Under the pieces are notes generated by a model. That model had not been told where the DNA came from. It made no database searches and worked only from the letters and a program-made list of their open reading frames with translations. A DNA stretch of 10,447 nucleotides from NCBI GenBank assembly GCA_937958375.1, contig CALGNY010000090.1:1-10447 (forward strand), read 5' to 3'. The translations under genes and the position numbers were made by a program. The DNA comes from an uncultured Bacillaceae bacterium (GTDB lineage Bacteria > Bacillota > Bacilli > Bacillales > Alkalibacillaceae). Position 1 is the stretch's first letter, and each line of letters opens with the position of its first letter. Of this stretch, positions 1 to 5,967 are shown one piece after another.

Positions 1-19
1 GGATTCGTCTTTTAAACTA

Positions 20-202
20 TTAATATAGGTGAAATACTTCATAGTAGGATGAAAATAATAGAATCAACATCGAGATATTGATCGTGCGATAAACTTTATT
101 GCTTTTTTCGGTGGACATTTCTGATTTGGTACAAAATTTATCTGTGAGTGTGTTAAATGTGTACAGAATGAACACGGCAAAAGCGATATAAAAGTAAACC
201 AT
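20..202 (-). CDS. small membrane protein, unknown function
   Basis: This 60-residue protein is not one I recognise. It has two hydrophobic stretches (about residues 2-17 and 41-57) separated by a polar, charged linker containing a run of K, S, T and E, so it is probably a two-pass membrane protein with a short exposed loop. The ATG is preceded by a perfect GAGGAGGT ribosome binding site (209-216 on the plus strand) at six bases, which argues that it is translated. It lies 28 bases downstream of the DUF3267 gene on the same strand with no terminator between them, so the two are probably co-transcribed. Its 3' side ends 19 bases from the window edge, so a terminator cannot be assessed. Real gene likely; function unknown. 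Confidence 0.6.
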   Translation of the reverse strand: MVYFYIAFAVFILYTFNTLTDKFCTKSEMSTEKSNKVYRTINISMLILLFSSYYEVFHLY

Positions 203-230
203 TCATGTACCTCCTCATATTCGCGAACAC

Positions 231-773
231 TTATCGTTTGTGGACAAGTATATCAAACTCATTCTCTGATTTTTCGATGATCGACTTTTTAGGTGCGTAA
301 ACGAGTGAAATGAGCGTCAACCAATCGTGTAAAGAAATTCCGATATGAACGCTAGCCAACATCAGTAAGATTGGATAGTATTCGGGTATAAAAAACGCCG
401 TTATGATCAATGGTATCGTAATGACGATTGATGGGGCAAGCATAGACAACACGGAAGTCTTTTTTGATAGAGTCGAATTCAACTCGATTTTTAACGTGAG
501 TATGAATCTATATTTCGTGTTCCATTGAAGACGTATCTCTTTGTCGGTAAATAATAAAGGGCCCACATGCATGAGTTTATGCATGAGCGGCAACAAGAAT
601 AAGCTTATTAGCACTCCGAAAAGGGGAGGCTCGATCAAATCAATTGGTTGGAAGATCATCGAAAACGGAATATAGAATACGATAAACGCAACAATTCCTG
701 TGAAAACAGATAGCATGATCAAGCGGTTTTGACCGACTTCTTTTGTTATATTGATTGTTTTCCAACAAGTCAT
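231..773 (-). CDS. DUF3267-family membrane protein (putative degenerate zincin)
   Basis: A 180-residue protein resembling the DUF3267 family (described as putative zincin-like membrane peptidases), whose Bacillus members start with a similar CWKTIN segment. Hydrophobic segments lie at about residues 18-41, 50-63, 108-128 and 131-149. The metallopeptidase-like position reads H65-K-L-M-H69, so the two histidines of HExxH are present but the catalytic glutamate is lysine. A second motif, H143-IGIS with D150, may be the other half of the old site. Peptidase activity is therefore doubtful. I chose ATG at 773 over an in-frame TTG at 788: GGAGG at 782-786 lies eight bases before the ATG and would fall inside the gene if TTG were used. 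It probably leads an operon with the small gene after it, driven by a TTGAAT-17-TATGAT promoter. It may correspond to B. subtilis yhaJ, which I cannot verify. Confidence 0.75.
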   Translation of the reverse strand: MTCWKTINITKEVGQNRLIMLSVFTGIVAFIVFYIPFSMIFQPIDLIEPPLFGVLISLFLLPLMHKLMHVGPLLFTDKEIRLQWNTKYRFILTLKIELNSTLSKKTSVLSMLAPSIVITIPLIITAFFIPEYYPILLMLASVHIGISLHDWLTLISLVYAPKKSIIEKSENEFDILVHKR

Positions 774-790
774 TTTGAAGGCCTCCAATC

Positions 791-826
791 CGAGAGAATT
801 GGTAATCCATATGATGATTACTCTCG
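791..826 (-). other. 5' leader stem-loop of the DUF3267 transcript
   Basis: GTAATC (802-807) pairs with GATTAC (816-821), and CGAGA (791-795) pairs with TCTCG (822-826), leaving a one-sided bulge at 796-801. On the minus strand the hairpin begins within a few bases of the transcription start expected from the promoter at 828-856 and ends shortly before the ribosome binding site. A 5'-terminal hairpin could protect the mRNA from decay; that role is inference. Confidence 0.4.
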
Positions 827-827
827 A

Positions 828-856
828 ATCATACGCCCTGAGGGGTGAAAATTCAA
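828..856 (-). promoter_or_regulatory. sigma-A-type promoter for the DUF3267 gene
   Basis: Read on the minus strand, the sequence has TTGAAT (851-856) and TATGAT (828-833) separated by exactly 17 bases, about 55 bases before the chosen ATG. The -35 matches TTGACA at four of six positions and the -10 matches TATAAT at five of six. The promoter overlaps a GGGGT/ACCCC inverted repeat (842-860), which could modulate it. Confidence 0.5.
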
Positions 857-871
857 CCCCTTTTTAAAAAT

Positions 872-1393
872 TTAATATTCCTCTTCAATCCCTGATAGAG
901 AACGCTCCAGAATCTCTAAATATTCTTCTCCATAGAGTTCTTTGACAATAGATTCTAAGTCTTGAAATTCAGGAAATTTTCCATATACATTTTTAAGTGG
1001 TAGTGATGCATCAACCAATGAGTTTTTATCTGGGTCCATCGCCTGCATGGTTTGAATAAATAATTCCTTGCCTTCATCTGTCAACTCAACATATGTGCTT
1101 CGCTTATCTCCAGCCCTTTTTGAAAGGACGACTAATCCACGAGTTTCTAATTTTTTCGAGAAGTTGAATGCGGTTGAAACATGCATGATCCCGAATTTTG
1201 AAATCTCGGAGATACTGACCCCATCCAAGTGATAAGCAATCAATAATATATGATGTTCATTTAAATTAAGGTTGAATGGCTTAATCCAATTTTGCCAATC
1301 TTTTTCGATCCGTTTCCAGATTGCTTTCGTCAATTGTGCCATTCGGTGAGCATATACGAGAGATTCCTGTAATGAGTACGAATCATTTTTCAC
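872..1393 (-). CDS. hpr: MarR-type transition-state regulator Hpr (ScoC)
   Basis: Homologue of B. subtilis Hpr/ScoC, a DNA-binding repressor of extracellular protease genes, sporulation genes and oligopeptide permeases at the transition to stationary phase. The 173 residues match from the N-terminal helix (MAQLTKAIWKRIEKDWQNWI) through the NEHHILLIAYHLDG and SEISKFGIMHVSTAFNFSKKL segments (winged helix, about residues 45-100) to the wing with KRAGDKRSTYVELT. The strongly conserved helix-turn-helix makes the family call secure. From memory the B. subtilis protein is about 203 residues, with a charged C-terminal tail that is missing here. The start is GTG, supported by GAAGGAG eight bases upstream; the nearby ATG at 1395 is out of frame. 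It is monocistronic by appearance, with an extended -10 promoter and a leader hairpin. In B. subtilis hpr sits close to yhaH, hit and ecs, as here. Confidence 0.93.
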   Translation of the reverse strand: MKNDSYSLQESLVYAHRMAQLTKAIWKRIEKDWQNWIKPFNLNLNEHHILLIAYHLDGVSISEISKFGIMHVSTAFNFSKKLETRGLVVLSKRAGDKRSTYVELTDEGKELFIQTMQAMDPDKNSLVDASLPLKNVYGKFPEFQDLESIVKELYGEEYLEILERSLSGIEEEY

Positions 1394-1409
1394 ATCGACT
1401 ACTCCTTCA

Positions 1410-1447
1410 AAGCTATTTCATGAATACAGGTAAATGCTGAATAGCTT
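1410..1447 (-). other. stem-loop in the hpr leader
   Basis: AAGCTATT (1410-1417) and AATAGCTT (1440-1447) form a perfect 8-base inverted repeat with a 22-base loop. On the minus strand the hairpin begins about at the expected hpr transcription start and ends one or two bases before the GAAGGAG ribosome binding site. It could stabilise the 5' end or affect ribosome access. The pairing is visible; the function is inferred. Confidence 0.4.
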
Positions 1448-1454
1448 ATCTAAT

Positions 1455-1483
1455 ATAGTAACATATTCGAAGTAGATGATGAA
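1455..1483 (-). promoter_or_regulatory. probable hpr promoter (extended -10)
   Basis: On the minus strand TACTAT (1455-1460) is preceded by TGT, giving an extended -10 (TGnTACTAT). A weak -35, TTCATC (1478-1483), lies at 17 bases. The predicted start, near 1448, coincides with the base of the leader stem-loop, which adds some support. Confidence 0.45.
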
Positions 1484-1505
1484 TTAACAATTTTTAAAAA
1501 TACGG

Positions 1506-1531
1506 GTTTCGCGGAGGTGGGAAGCGGGTAT
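1506..1531 (+). promoter_or_regulatory. sigma-B-like promoter, antisense to the gbsR-type gene
   Basis: GTTTCG (1506-1511), a 14-base spacer and GGGTAT (1526-1531) fit the general stress sigma-B pattern GTTTAA-N13/15-GGGWAW: the -10 is exact and the -35 matches four of six. It lies in the 206-base gap between hpr and the GbsR-type gene and points rightward, so a transcript would run antisense through 1600-2088 towards opuA. No plus-strand gene starts just after it. A chance match is possible. Confidence 0.3.
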
Positions 1532-1564
1532 ATATACTATTGGTAATCTGTTTCGGAAAAAGTT

Positions 1565-1595
1565 AAAAAATGACCATTCCATAGAGGAATAGCCA
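1565..1595 (-). terminator. intrinsic terminator of the gbsR-type gene
   Basis: On the minus strand, just after the TGA, TGGCTATTCC pairs over ten positions (two G-U) with GGAATGGTCA around a five-base loop, followed by six T residues (1565-1570 read as A on the plus strand). This is a classic Rho-independent terminator and separates this gene from hpr. Confidence 0.8.
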
Positions 1596-1599
1596 CTCA

Positions 1600-2088
1600 T
1601 CATTTAATATTGATTTGTTCGAACACTTTCTCTAAGGATGCGTGGAAAGCAATCGCCTCATGAATTTTCCCTTCAATGAAATCCCGATCTTCTGTATTGT
1701 CCAAATTCTTTAATTTATACTCGATCGTATTTAAATTGTTCATTTGCTGATCGATGGCATCAAGCCATCTTCTCACATATGACTTCATGAATTTATGATA
1801 TAAATCTTTCTTTGCTTTATATAAATCTTTACGCTCACCCTTTTTCCATACACGTTCAATGAGGTTATAGTCTAGCAGTGTCCGTGTTGCGTTGCTCATG
1901 GCGGTTTTGCTTTTGCCGAGAACGTCCTTCATTTCATCGAGGTTCATTGGACGATCGCTTAAATATAAGGTCACAAACAATTGAGACTCTGATGGATTGA
2001 GGGAGAACATTTCCAGCGTTTTTGAAAACTCGGAAATGACTTCAGCATGAATTTCATCTAGTTGTGTAGCCTTATTCTTGTATGTCAT
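1600..2088 (-). CDS. GbsR/OpcR-type MarR regulator, likely of opuA
   Basis: A 162-residue winged-helix protein of the GbsR branch of the MarR superfamily, whose B. subtilis members GbsR and OpcR control choline oxidation and osmoprotectant uptake genes. Diagnostic segments are PMNLDEMKDVLGKSKTAMSN (about residues 47-66, the DNA-reading helices) and the wing VWKKGERKDLY (about residues 81-91). These are followed by a helical C-terminal half rich in charged residues that probably forms the dimer interface. ATG is supported by AGGAGGG at six bases. The gene is divergent from opuAA, across a 284-base spacer holding a 16-base palindrome and a phased direct repeat. This placement suggests that it represses the glycine betaine importer, perhaps with choline or betaine as ligand. 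The ligand is inference: GbsR senses choline, whereas OpcR is not known to need it. It is slightly shorter than GbsR (about 180 residues). Confidence 0.85.
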   Translation of the reverse strand: MTYKNKATQLDEIHAEVISEFSKTLEMFSLNPSESQLFVTLYLSDRPMNLDEMKDVLGKSKTAMSNATRTLLDYNLIERVWKKGERKDLYKAKKDLYHKFMKSYVRRWLDAIDQQMNNLNTIEYKLKNLDNTEDRDFIEGKIHEAIAFHASLEKVFEQINIK

Positions 2089-2177
2089 AAATAGCCCTCC
2101 TGCATGTGCTACCGTTCACTTTACTAGACTTTAACAAAAAATGATAATTGCATATTTGGTTGAAATAAGGAGATATT

Positions 2178-2195
2178 AAAAGCATTTAAAAGCAT
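2178..2195. repeat. phased direct repeat AAAAGCAT, candidate operator
   Basis: Two copies of AAAAGCAT (2178-2185 and 2188-2195) start exactly ten bases apart, about one helical turn, in the divergent spacer between the GbsR-type regulator and opuA. Repeats on the same DNA face suit a protein binding site. The binding protein is unknown. Confidence 0.35.
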
Positions 2196-2212
2196 AAGCT
2201 TCTATAACTTCA

Positions 2213-2228
2213 TACAGTTTAAACTGTA
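2213..2228. promoter_or_regulatory. 16-base perfect palindrome, candidate GbsR-type operator
   Basis: TACAGTTTAAACTGTA is a perfect palindrome, as expected for a homodimeric winged-helix repressor. It lies 125 bases upstream of the regulator start and about 35 bases upstream of the opuA -35 box. That distance does not directly block polymerase at the opuA promoter, so action by looping, or on the regulator's own unseen promoter, would be needed. Confidence 0.5.
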
Positions 2229-2263
2229 CGGAAATAACAAACTGATTCGTCTATTTTTAAAGG

Positions 2264-2292
2264 TTGAAATTCAATCGTGAAACCTCTATAGT
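2264..2292 (+). promoter_or_regulatory. sigma-A promoter of the opuA operon
   Basis: TTGAAA (2264-2269) and TATAGT (2287-2292) are separated by exactly 17 bases, with five of six matches in each box. The expected start is near 2299, giving a leader of about 74 bases before the opuAA ATG. I see no riboswitch or terminator structure in the leader. Confidence 0.7.
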
Positions 2293-2372
2293 ATTAAGAG
2301 TGCTTTGTTACAGATCGATTACAAATTAGTCCAAAAGTAATATATTTAAAGGCTATAAGAGAGGTGAATCTA

Positions 2373-3575
2373 ATGCCTGTGATCGAAGTGAATAATTTAT
2401 CGAAGATTTTCGGTAAACGCTCGAAGGAAGCTCTTTCCTTATTGGAAAATGGGCATTCGAAAGATGAAATACTGAAGAAAACAGGTAGCACGGTCGGTGT
2501 AAACCGTGCAAGCTTCCAAGTTGAAGCTGGGGAAGTTTTTGTGATCATGGGTCTATCAGGTAGTGGGAAATCAACACTTGTACGGCTATTGAACCGCCTG
2601 ATTGACCCGACAGCTGGTGACGTACTGATTGATGGCGAAAACTTGTCAAAGATGAACAAAGAGGAATTGTTGCAAGTACGTCGGCAAAAAATGAGTATGG
2701 TTTTCCAGAAATTTGGACTGTTTCCGTTCCGTACGGTCTTGGAAAACACTGTATTTGGAATGGAAGTCCAAGGGATGGACAAAGAAGAAAGAGAAAGAAA
2801 AGCGACTGAAGCTTTGGAACTAGTCGGTCTGGGTAATTTTATCCATCAATATCCGAATCAACTCTCCGGTGGGATGCAACAGCGAGTTGGTTTGGCTCGT
2901 GCGTTAGCGAATGACCCCGAGGTGCTTTTGATGGATGAAGCATTCTCTGCTTTGGATCCATTGATCAGAAAAGATATGCAGGATGAATTGATGGATTTAC
3001 AGGAGAAAATGCAAAAAACCATTATTTTCATCACGCACGACCTAGATGAGGCATTGCGTATTGGCGATCGAATCGCTTTGATGAAAGATGGTTCCATCGT
3101 CCAAATCGGAACGCCGGAAGAAATTTTGATGAATCCAGCAAACGATTATGTCGAACGATTTGTTGAAGATGTTGACCGTTCGAAAGTACTGACGGCAGAA
3201 AATATAATGATGCGACCTGAAACGGTTGATATCGATAAGCACGGTCCACGTGTCGCATTAGAAAGAATGCGGGAACAAGGACTTTCCAGTATTTATGTAA
3301 TCGATCGTTCCAGAAACTTAAAAGGCTACGTTGTCGCAGACGATGTCTTACAAGCAAAAAATGATCAAATCACAAGTCTTGAAGGAATCATTCGAAAAGA
3401 TATGCCAACAATTGATCAAACGACATCAATCCACGATATTTTCGATGTGATTCACGATTCTCCTGTTCCCGTCGCGGTTACGGAGGAAGGAAAACTGCGT
3501 GGAATCATCGTTCGTGGTACATTGATTGCTGCCTTGGCAAATGCAAACGGAAATGGGGTGGAAGATGATGCTTGA
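2373..3575 (+). CDS. opuAA: glycine betaine ABC transporter ATPase OpuAA
   Basis: Cytoplasmic ATP-hydrolysing subunit of the OpuA osmoprotectant importer. The 400 residues contain Walker A (GLSGSGKST, residues 60-68), the Q-loop in [13 protein letters not shown], the ABC signature LSGGMQQR (164-171), Walker B VLLMDEAF (D188, E189) and the H-loop histidine (H222). A pair of CBS domains follows from about residue 275. In OpuA systems this CBS pair takes part in ionic-strength sensing. The protein ends in the acidic tail VEDDA, reminiscent of the anionic tails discussed for OpuA sensing. The N-terminal KEILKKTG-type segment is characteristic of OpuAA/ProV. I chose ATG at 2373: GAGAGGTG at 2359-2366 lies six bases before it, whereas the in-frame GTG at 2364 is part of that ribosome binding site. 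It is the first gene of opuAA-AB-AC and overlaps opuAB by eight bases. Confidence 0.96.
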   Translation: MPVIEVNNLSKIFGKRSKEALSLLENGHSKDEILKKTGSTVGVNRASFQVEAGEVFVIMGLSGSGKSTLVRLLNRLIDPTAGDVLIDGENLSKMNKEELLQVRRQKMSMVFQKFGLFPFRTVLENTVFGMEVQGMDKEERERKATEALELVGLGNFIHQYPNQLSGGMQQRVGLARALANDPEVLLMDEAFSALDPLIRKDMQDELMDLQEKMQKTIIFITHDLDEALRIGDRIALMKDGSIVQIGTPEEILMNPANDYVERFVEDVDRSKVLTAENIMMRPETVDIDKHGPRVALERMREQGLSSIYVIDRSRNLKGYVVADDVLQAKNDQITSLEGIIRKDMPTIDQTTSIHDIFDVIHDSPVPVAVTEEGKLRGIIVRGTLIAALANANGNGVEDDA

Positions 3576-4410
3576 TTTTATTCCTAGTCTTCCCATGGCC
3601 GATTGGATTGATGATGCTGTTAAATGGGTAACCGCAACATTTGATTTTTTGTTTGACCCAGTAAAAGAACATTTTGGTAATTTGCTCGATATTACAGCAG
3701 AATATTTAGCAATGGTGCCGCCAATCATCATTATCTTGTTGGTAGCACTGCTTGCATTCTTTATATCAGGCAAGAAATTTGGTCTTGCAGCCTTTTCAAT
3801 CGTTGGCTTGATTTTTATCGAAAACCAAGATTTATGGTCTGAGCTAATGTTTACATTTACATTAGTATTGTATGCCAGTTTGATTGCTGTCATTATTGGG
3901 ATTCCGGTTGGGATCTTAATGTCGAAAAGCAGTATTGCTGAGAATGTGATCAAACCGATCTTGGACTTTATGCAGACGATGCCAGCATTTGTTTACTTGA
4001 TTCCAGCTGTTGCATTCTTTGGAATCGGGATGGTACCAGGTGTGTTTGCATCTGTTATTTTCGCATCCCCACCAGTGATTCGTTTTACGAACTTAGGAAT
4101 TCGTCAAGTTTCCACGGAATTGGTTGAAGCCTCTGACGCATTCGGTGCAACCGGTCGTCAGAAGTTGTTCAAAGTTGAACTTCCAATGGCGAAACAGACG
4201 ATCATGGCTGGTGTGAACCAAACGATCATGCTATCTCTATCCATGGTTGTTATTGCATCAATGATCGGAGCGAAAGGGCTAGGAAGAGATGTACTTTCCG
4301 CCTTGCAACGTGCAGAAGCGGGCTCCGGGTTCGTAGCGGGTATATCAATTGTCATTTTGGCGATTATTATTGACCGTTTGACGCAAAATCTAAATAAACC
4401 CAAGCAATAA
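3568..4410 (+). CDS. opuAB: glycine betaine ABC transporter permease OpuAB
   Basis: Membrane-spanning subunit of the OpuA importer, 280 residues, the usual length. An amphipathic N-terminus (about 1-48) is followed by hydrophobic segments from residue 51 onward. The cytoplasmic coupling loop is the EAA-type motif E187-ASDAFG with the QKLFKVELP continuation, which docks on the ATPase. The segments [16 protein letters not shown] and [23 protein letters not shown] are strongly conserved in betaine/proline permeases of the BPD_transp_1 fold. The start is a tandem ATG ATG. I prefer the second (3568), seven bases after GGGGTG, but 3565 is nearly as good. A longer in-frame TTG start at 3526 would lie inside opuAA and has no binding site. 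The start overlaps the opuAA stop, suggesting translational coupling and fixed stoichiometry. Confidence 0.95.
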   Translation: MLDFIPSLPMADWIDDAVKWVTATFDFLFDPVKEHFGNLLDITAEYLAMVPPIIIILLVALLAFFISGKKFGLAAFSIVGLIFIENQDLWSELMFTFTLVLYASLIAVIIGIPVGILMSKSSIAENVIKPILDFMQTMPAFVYLIPAVAFFGIGMVPGVFASVIFASPPVIRFTNLGIRQVSTELVEASDAFGATGRQKLFKVELPMAKQTIMAGVNQTIMLSLSMVVIASMIGAKGLGRDVLSALQRAEAGSGFVAGISIVILAIIIDRLTQNLNKPKQ

Positions 4411-4434
4411 CTTTTTATCTGAATAAGGGATTAA

Positions 4435-4457
4435 CTTTCTCAACTGAACTGAGAAAG
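4435..4457 (+). other. intercistronic stem-loop between opuAB and opuAC
   Basis: CTTTCTCA (4435-4442) and TGAGAAAG (4450-4457) form a perfect 8-base stem with a seven-base loop in the 87-base opuAB-opuAC gap. No T-run follows, so it is not an intrinsic terminator. Such hairpins can block exonucleases or mark a processing point, raising receptor expression over the membrane subunits. Here that is inference. Confidence 0.5.
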
Positions 4458-4497
4458 ATCCAAATATATCATTATGCAGTAAAGGGGAGTTTTATTT

Positions 4498-5466
4498 ATG
4501 TTCAAAAACGTTGGAAAACGTTTCGCATTCATTGCCATTTTGGCATTGATCCTACTTGTCGCGGCATGTGGCGGAGGATCTGATGAAGAAGGAGACGGCG
4601 GTAGCGAGTCTTCAGGAGATAATGGAGAGGCTACTAGTGAGTCTTCAGAAGAAAATGAAGAGACTAGCAGCTCAAACGTAGGTGAAGGTAAGTCCATCGA
4701 GTTGGTATATGTTGAATGGGATACCGAAATTGCATCTACGCATGTAGTAGGTAAAGTACTTGAAGACCTAGGTTATGATGTAACCGTAACTCCATTGGAT
4801 AACGCTGTTATGTGGCAATCTGTTGCAAACGGTGAATCTGATGGTATGGTAGCAGCATGGCTTCCAGCTACACATGGTAACCTTTATGAGGAATACAAAG
4901 ATCAGATGGTTGACCTTGGTGCCAACTTTGAAGGTGCTAAGATCGGGGCAGTCGCTCCAGAATACCTTGAAATCGACAGTCTTGAGCAGCTACCTGAAAT
5001 TGCTGACCAAGTAGATTCTACAATCACAGGAATCGAACCAGGTGCTGGTGTTGTTCAAGCTTCTGAAGAGGCAGTTGAAGTATACGGTGGAGACGGATGG
5101 GAAGTTCAAACGTCTTCAAGTGGTGCGATGGCAACAGCTCTTGGTGAAGCGATCAGTAATGAAGAACCAATTATCGTAACAGGCTGGTCTCCGCACTGGA
5201 AATTCGCTGAATATGATCTAAAATATCTTGAAGATCCAGAAGAAGTATATGGTGGAGCTGAAGAAATCAAAACGTTCGTTCGTGAAGGACTTGAAGAAGA
5301 TCTTCCGAATGCATACACGGTCCTAGACAACTTCTACTGGGAAGAAGATGTATTTAACGAAGTCATGCTTGAGATCTACAATGGTACAGATCCAGAAGAA
5401 GCAGCAGCTAACTTCGTTGAAAACTACCCAGAGCTTGTAGAAGAGTGGACTGCAGATATTGAATAA
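4498..5466 (+). CDS. opuAC: glycine betaine-binding lipoprotein OpuAC
   Basis: Extracytoplasmic substrate receptor of OpuA. It has a lipoprotein signal peptide (K3, K7, R8, hydrophobic core to residue 23) with lipobox LVAAC and lipidated C24. A very acidic Ser/Glu/Gly linker (about 25-65) leads to the OpuAC/ProX-type binding domain. Likely ligand-cage tryptophans are W74 (VEWDTEIAS), W121 (AAWLPATH) and W230 (TGWSPHW), matching by motif the three Trp of B. subtilis OpuAC. H126 matches its His230. The two lobes occur in the opposite order to B. subtilis OpuAC as I remember it: here the VEWD lobe comes first and the GIEPGAG/TGWSPHW lobe second. The receptor domain is rich in Glu and Asp, typical of proteins working in salt. 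ATG is preceded by AAGGGGAG at eight bases. It is the last gene of the operon, followed by a strong terminator. Confidence 0.95.
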   Translation: MFKNVGKRFAFIAILALILLVAACGGGSDEEGDGGSESSGDNGEATSESSEENEETSSSNVGEGKSIELVYVEWDTEIASTHVVGKVLEDLGYDVTVTPLDNAVMWQSVANGESDGMVAAWLPATHGNLYEEYKDQMVDLGANFEGAKIGAVAPEYLEIDSLEQLPEIADQVDSTITGIEPGAGVVQASEEAVEVYGGDGWEVQTSSSGAMATALGEAISNEEPIIVTGWSPHWKFAEYDLKYLEDPEEVYGGAEEIKTFVREGLEEDLPNAYTVLDNFYWEEDVFNEVMLEIYNGTDPEEAAANFVENYPELVEEWTADIE

Positions 5467-5480
5467 TATCTTCAGAAAAA

Positions 5481-5511
5481 ACATGGTTGCATTAAGCAGC
5501 CATGTTTTTTT
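5481..5511 (+). terminator. opuA operon terminator
   Basis: ACATGGTTGC (5481-5490) pairs with GCAGCCATGT (5496-5505; one G-U) around loop ATTAA, followed by seven T (5505-5511). It lies 14 bases after the opuAC stop. Confident Rho-independent terminator. Confidence 0.9.
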
Positions 5512-5513
5512 AT

Positions 5514-5557
5514 GAAAAAAAGTTGTCCGACCAGTTATTTTGTTCGGACAACTTTTT
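5514..5557 (-). terminator. bidirectional terminator, end of the ytxH-type gene
   Basis: AGTTGTCCGA (5521-5530) and TCGGACAACT (5544-5553) form a perfect 10-base stem flanked by seven A on the left and five T on the right, so it can stop transcripts from either side. On the minus strand it begins three bases after the ytxH-type stop. Together with the opuAC terminator it insulates the convergent units. Confidence 0.85.
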
Positions 5558-5559
5558 GG

Positions 5560-5937
5560 TTATTGTTTTGTGCTCGATGATGAGCTATTCATTTTGTCTT
5601 CTAATTCCTTGATGCTGTCTTCAATTTGCATTAAGTGACTTTGTAAATTCTCTTGATGGGGTTCGATGGTGTTTTTCCAGCTCTCAACTGAATACTTGAT
5701 ATCTTGAGAGAGGTCTTTCATTAATGCCGCGCCTTCACGGGATGTTTTTGTGATTTGATCTTTCAACCTTGAACCGTCTTCTTGTAATTGTCTTGCAAGA
5801 TCCTTCAATCGGCTACTTTGGTCTTTTACTTTTCCTCTGAGTTCTTGACCTGAATTTGGTGTCGATAACAAGGAGACAGACGCTCCGACAATGCTACCGA
5901 CCAGGACACCCAATACAAGTGATTTTCCGTTCGCCAT
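5560..5937 (-). CDS. YtxH-family protein (YhaH-like)
   Basis: A 125-residue protein of the YtxH family, small proteins with one N-terminal membrane segment and a long helical tail. Residues about 5-25 (LVLGVLVGSIVGASVSLL) form the membrane segment, followed directly by the family motif LSTPNSGQELR. The rest (about 30-118) is charged and heptad-like, probably coiled coil, ending in a Ser-rich tail. No catalytic residues are visible, and the molecular role of the family is not established. ATG has AAAGGGG nine bases upstream. Its neighbourhood (hpr on one side, hit and ecsAB on the other) makes it the likely counterpart of B. subtilis yhaH. An extended -10 promoter lies just upstream, and a sigma-B-like GATTAG-14-GGGAAA overlaps it. 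YtxH relatives in B. subtilis are stress-induced, so dual control is plausible but unproven. Confidence 0.85.
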   Translation of the reverse strand: MANGKSLVLGVLVGSIVGASVSLLSTPNSGQELRGKVKDQSSRLKDLARQLQEDGSRLKDQITKTSREGAALMKDLSQDIKYSVESWKNTIEPHQENLQSHLMQIEDSIKELEDKMNSSSSSTKQ

Positions 5938-5967
5938 ATTACCTAACCCCTTTCGATTCTTACTGTC

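Noticed and set aside
774..788. TTG start at 788 for the DUF3267 gene
   Set aside because: The GGAGG binding site would lie inside the gene; ATG at 773 has it at eight bases.
1528..1537. GTATATATAC as an operator for hpr or the gbsR-type gene
   Set aside because: It is a low-complexity TA run whose symmetry is uninformative; it partly overlaps the sigma-B-like -10.
2364..2372. GTG start at 2364 for opuAA
   Set aside because: This GTG is part of the GAGAGGTG binding site used by the ATG at 2373.
2293..2372. Riboswitch or attenuator in the opuA leader
   Set aside because: The leader is only about 74 bases, with no stable stem, terminator hairpin or recognisable aptamer.
2294..2782. 162-codon minus-strand open frame opposite opuAA
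   Set aside because: It is a shadow of the conserved ATPase gene, and its translation resembles no protein. The same applies to the minus-strand frames opposite opuAB, opuAC, ecsA and the yitT-family gene.
3526..3567. Earlier TTG start for opuAB
   Set aside because: It lies 50 bases inside opuAA without a binding site, and the protein matches family length from the tandem ATG.
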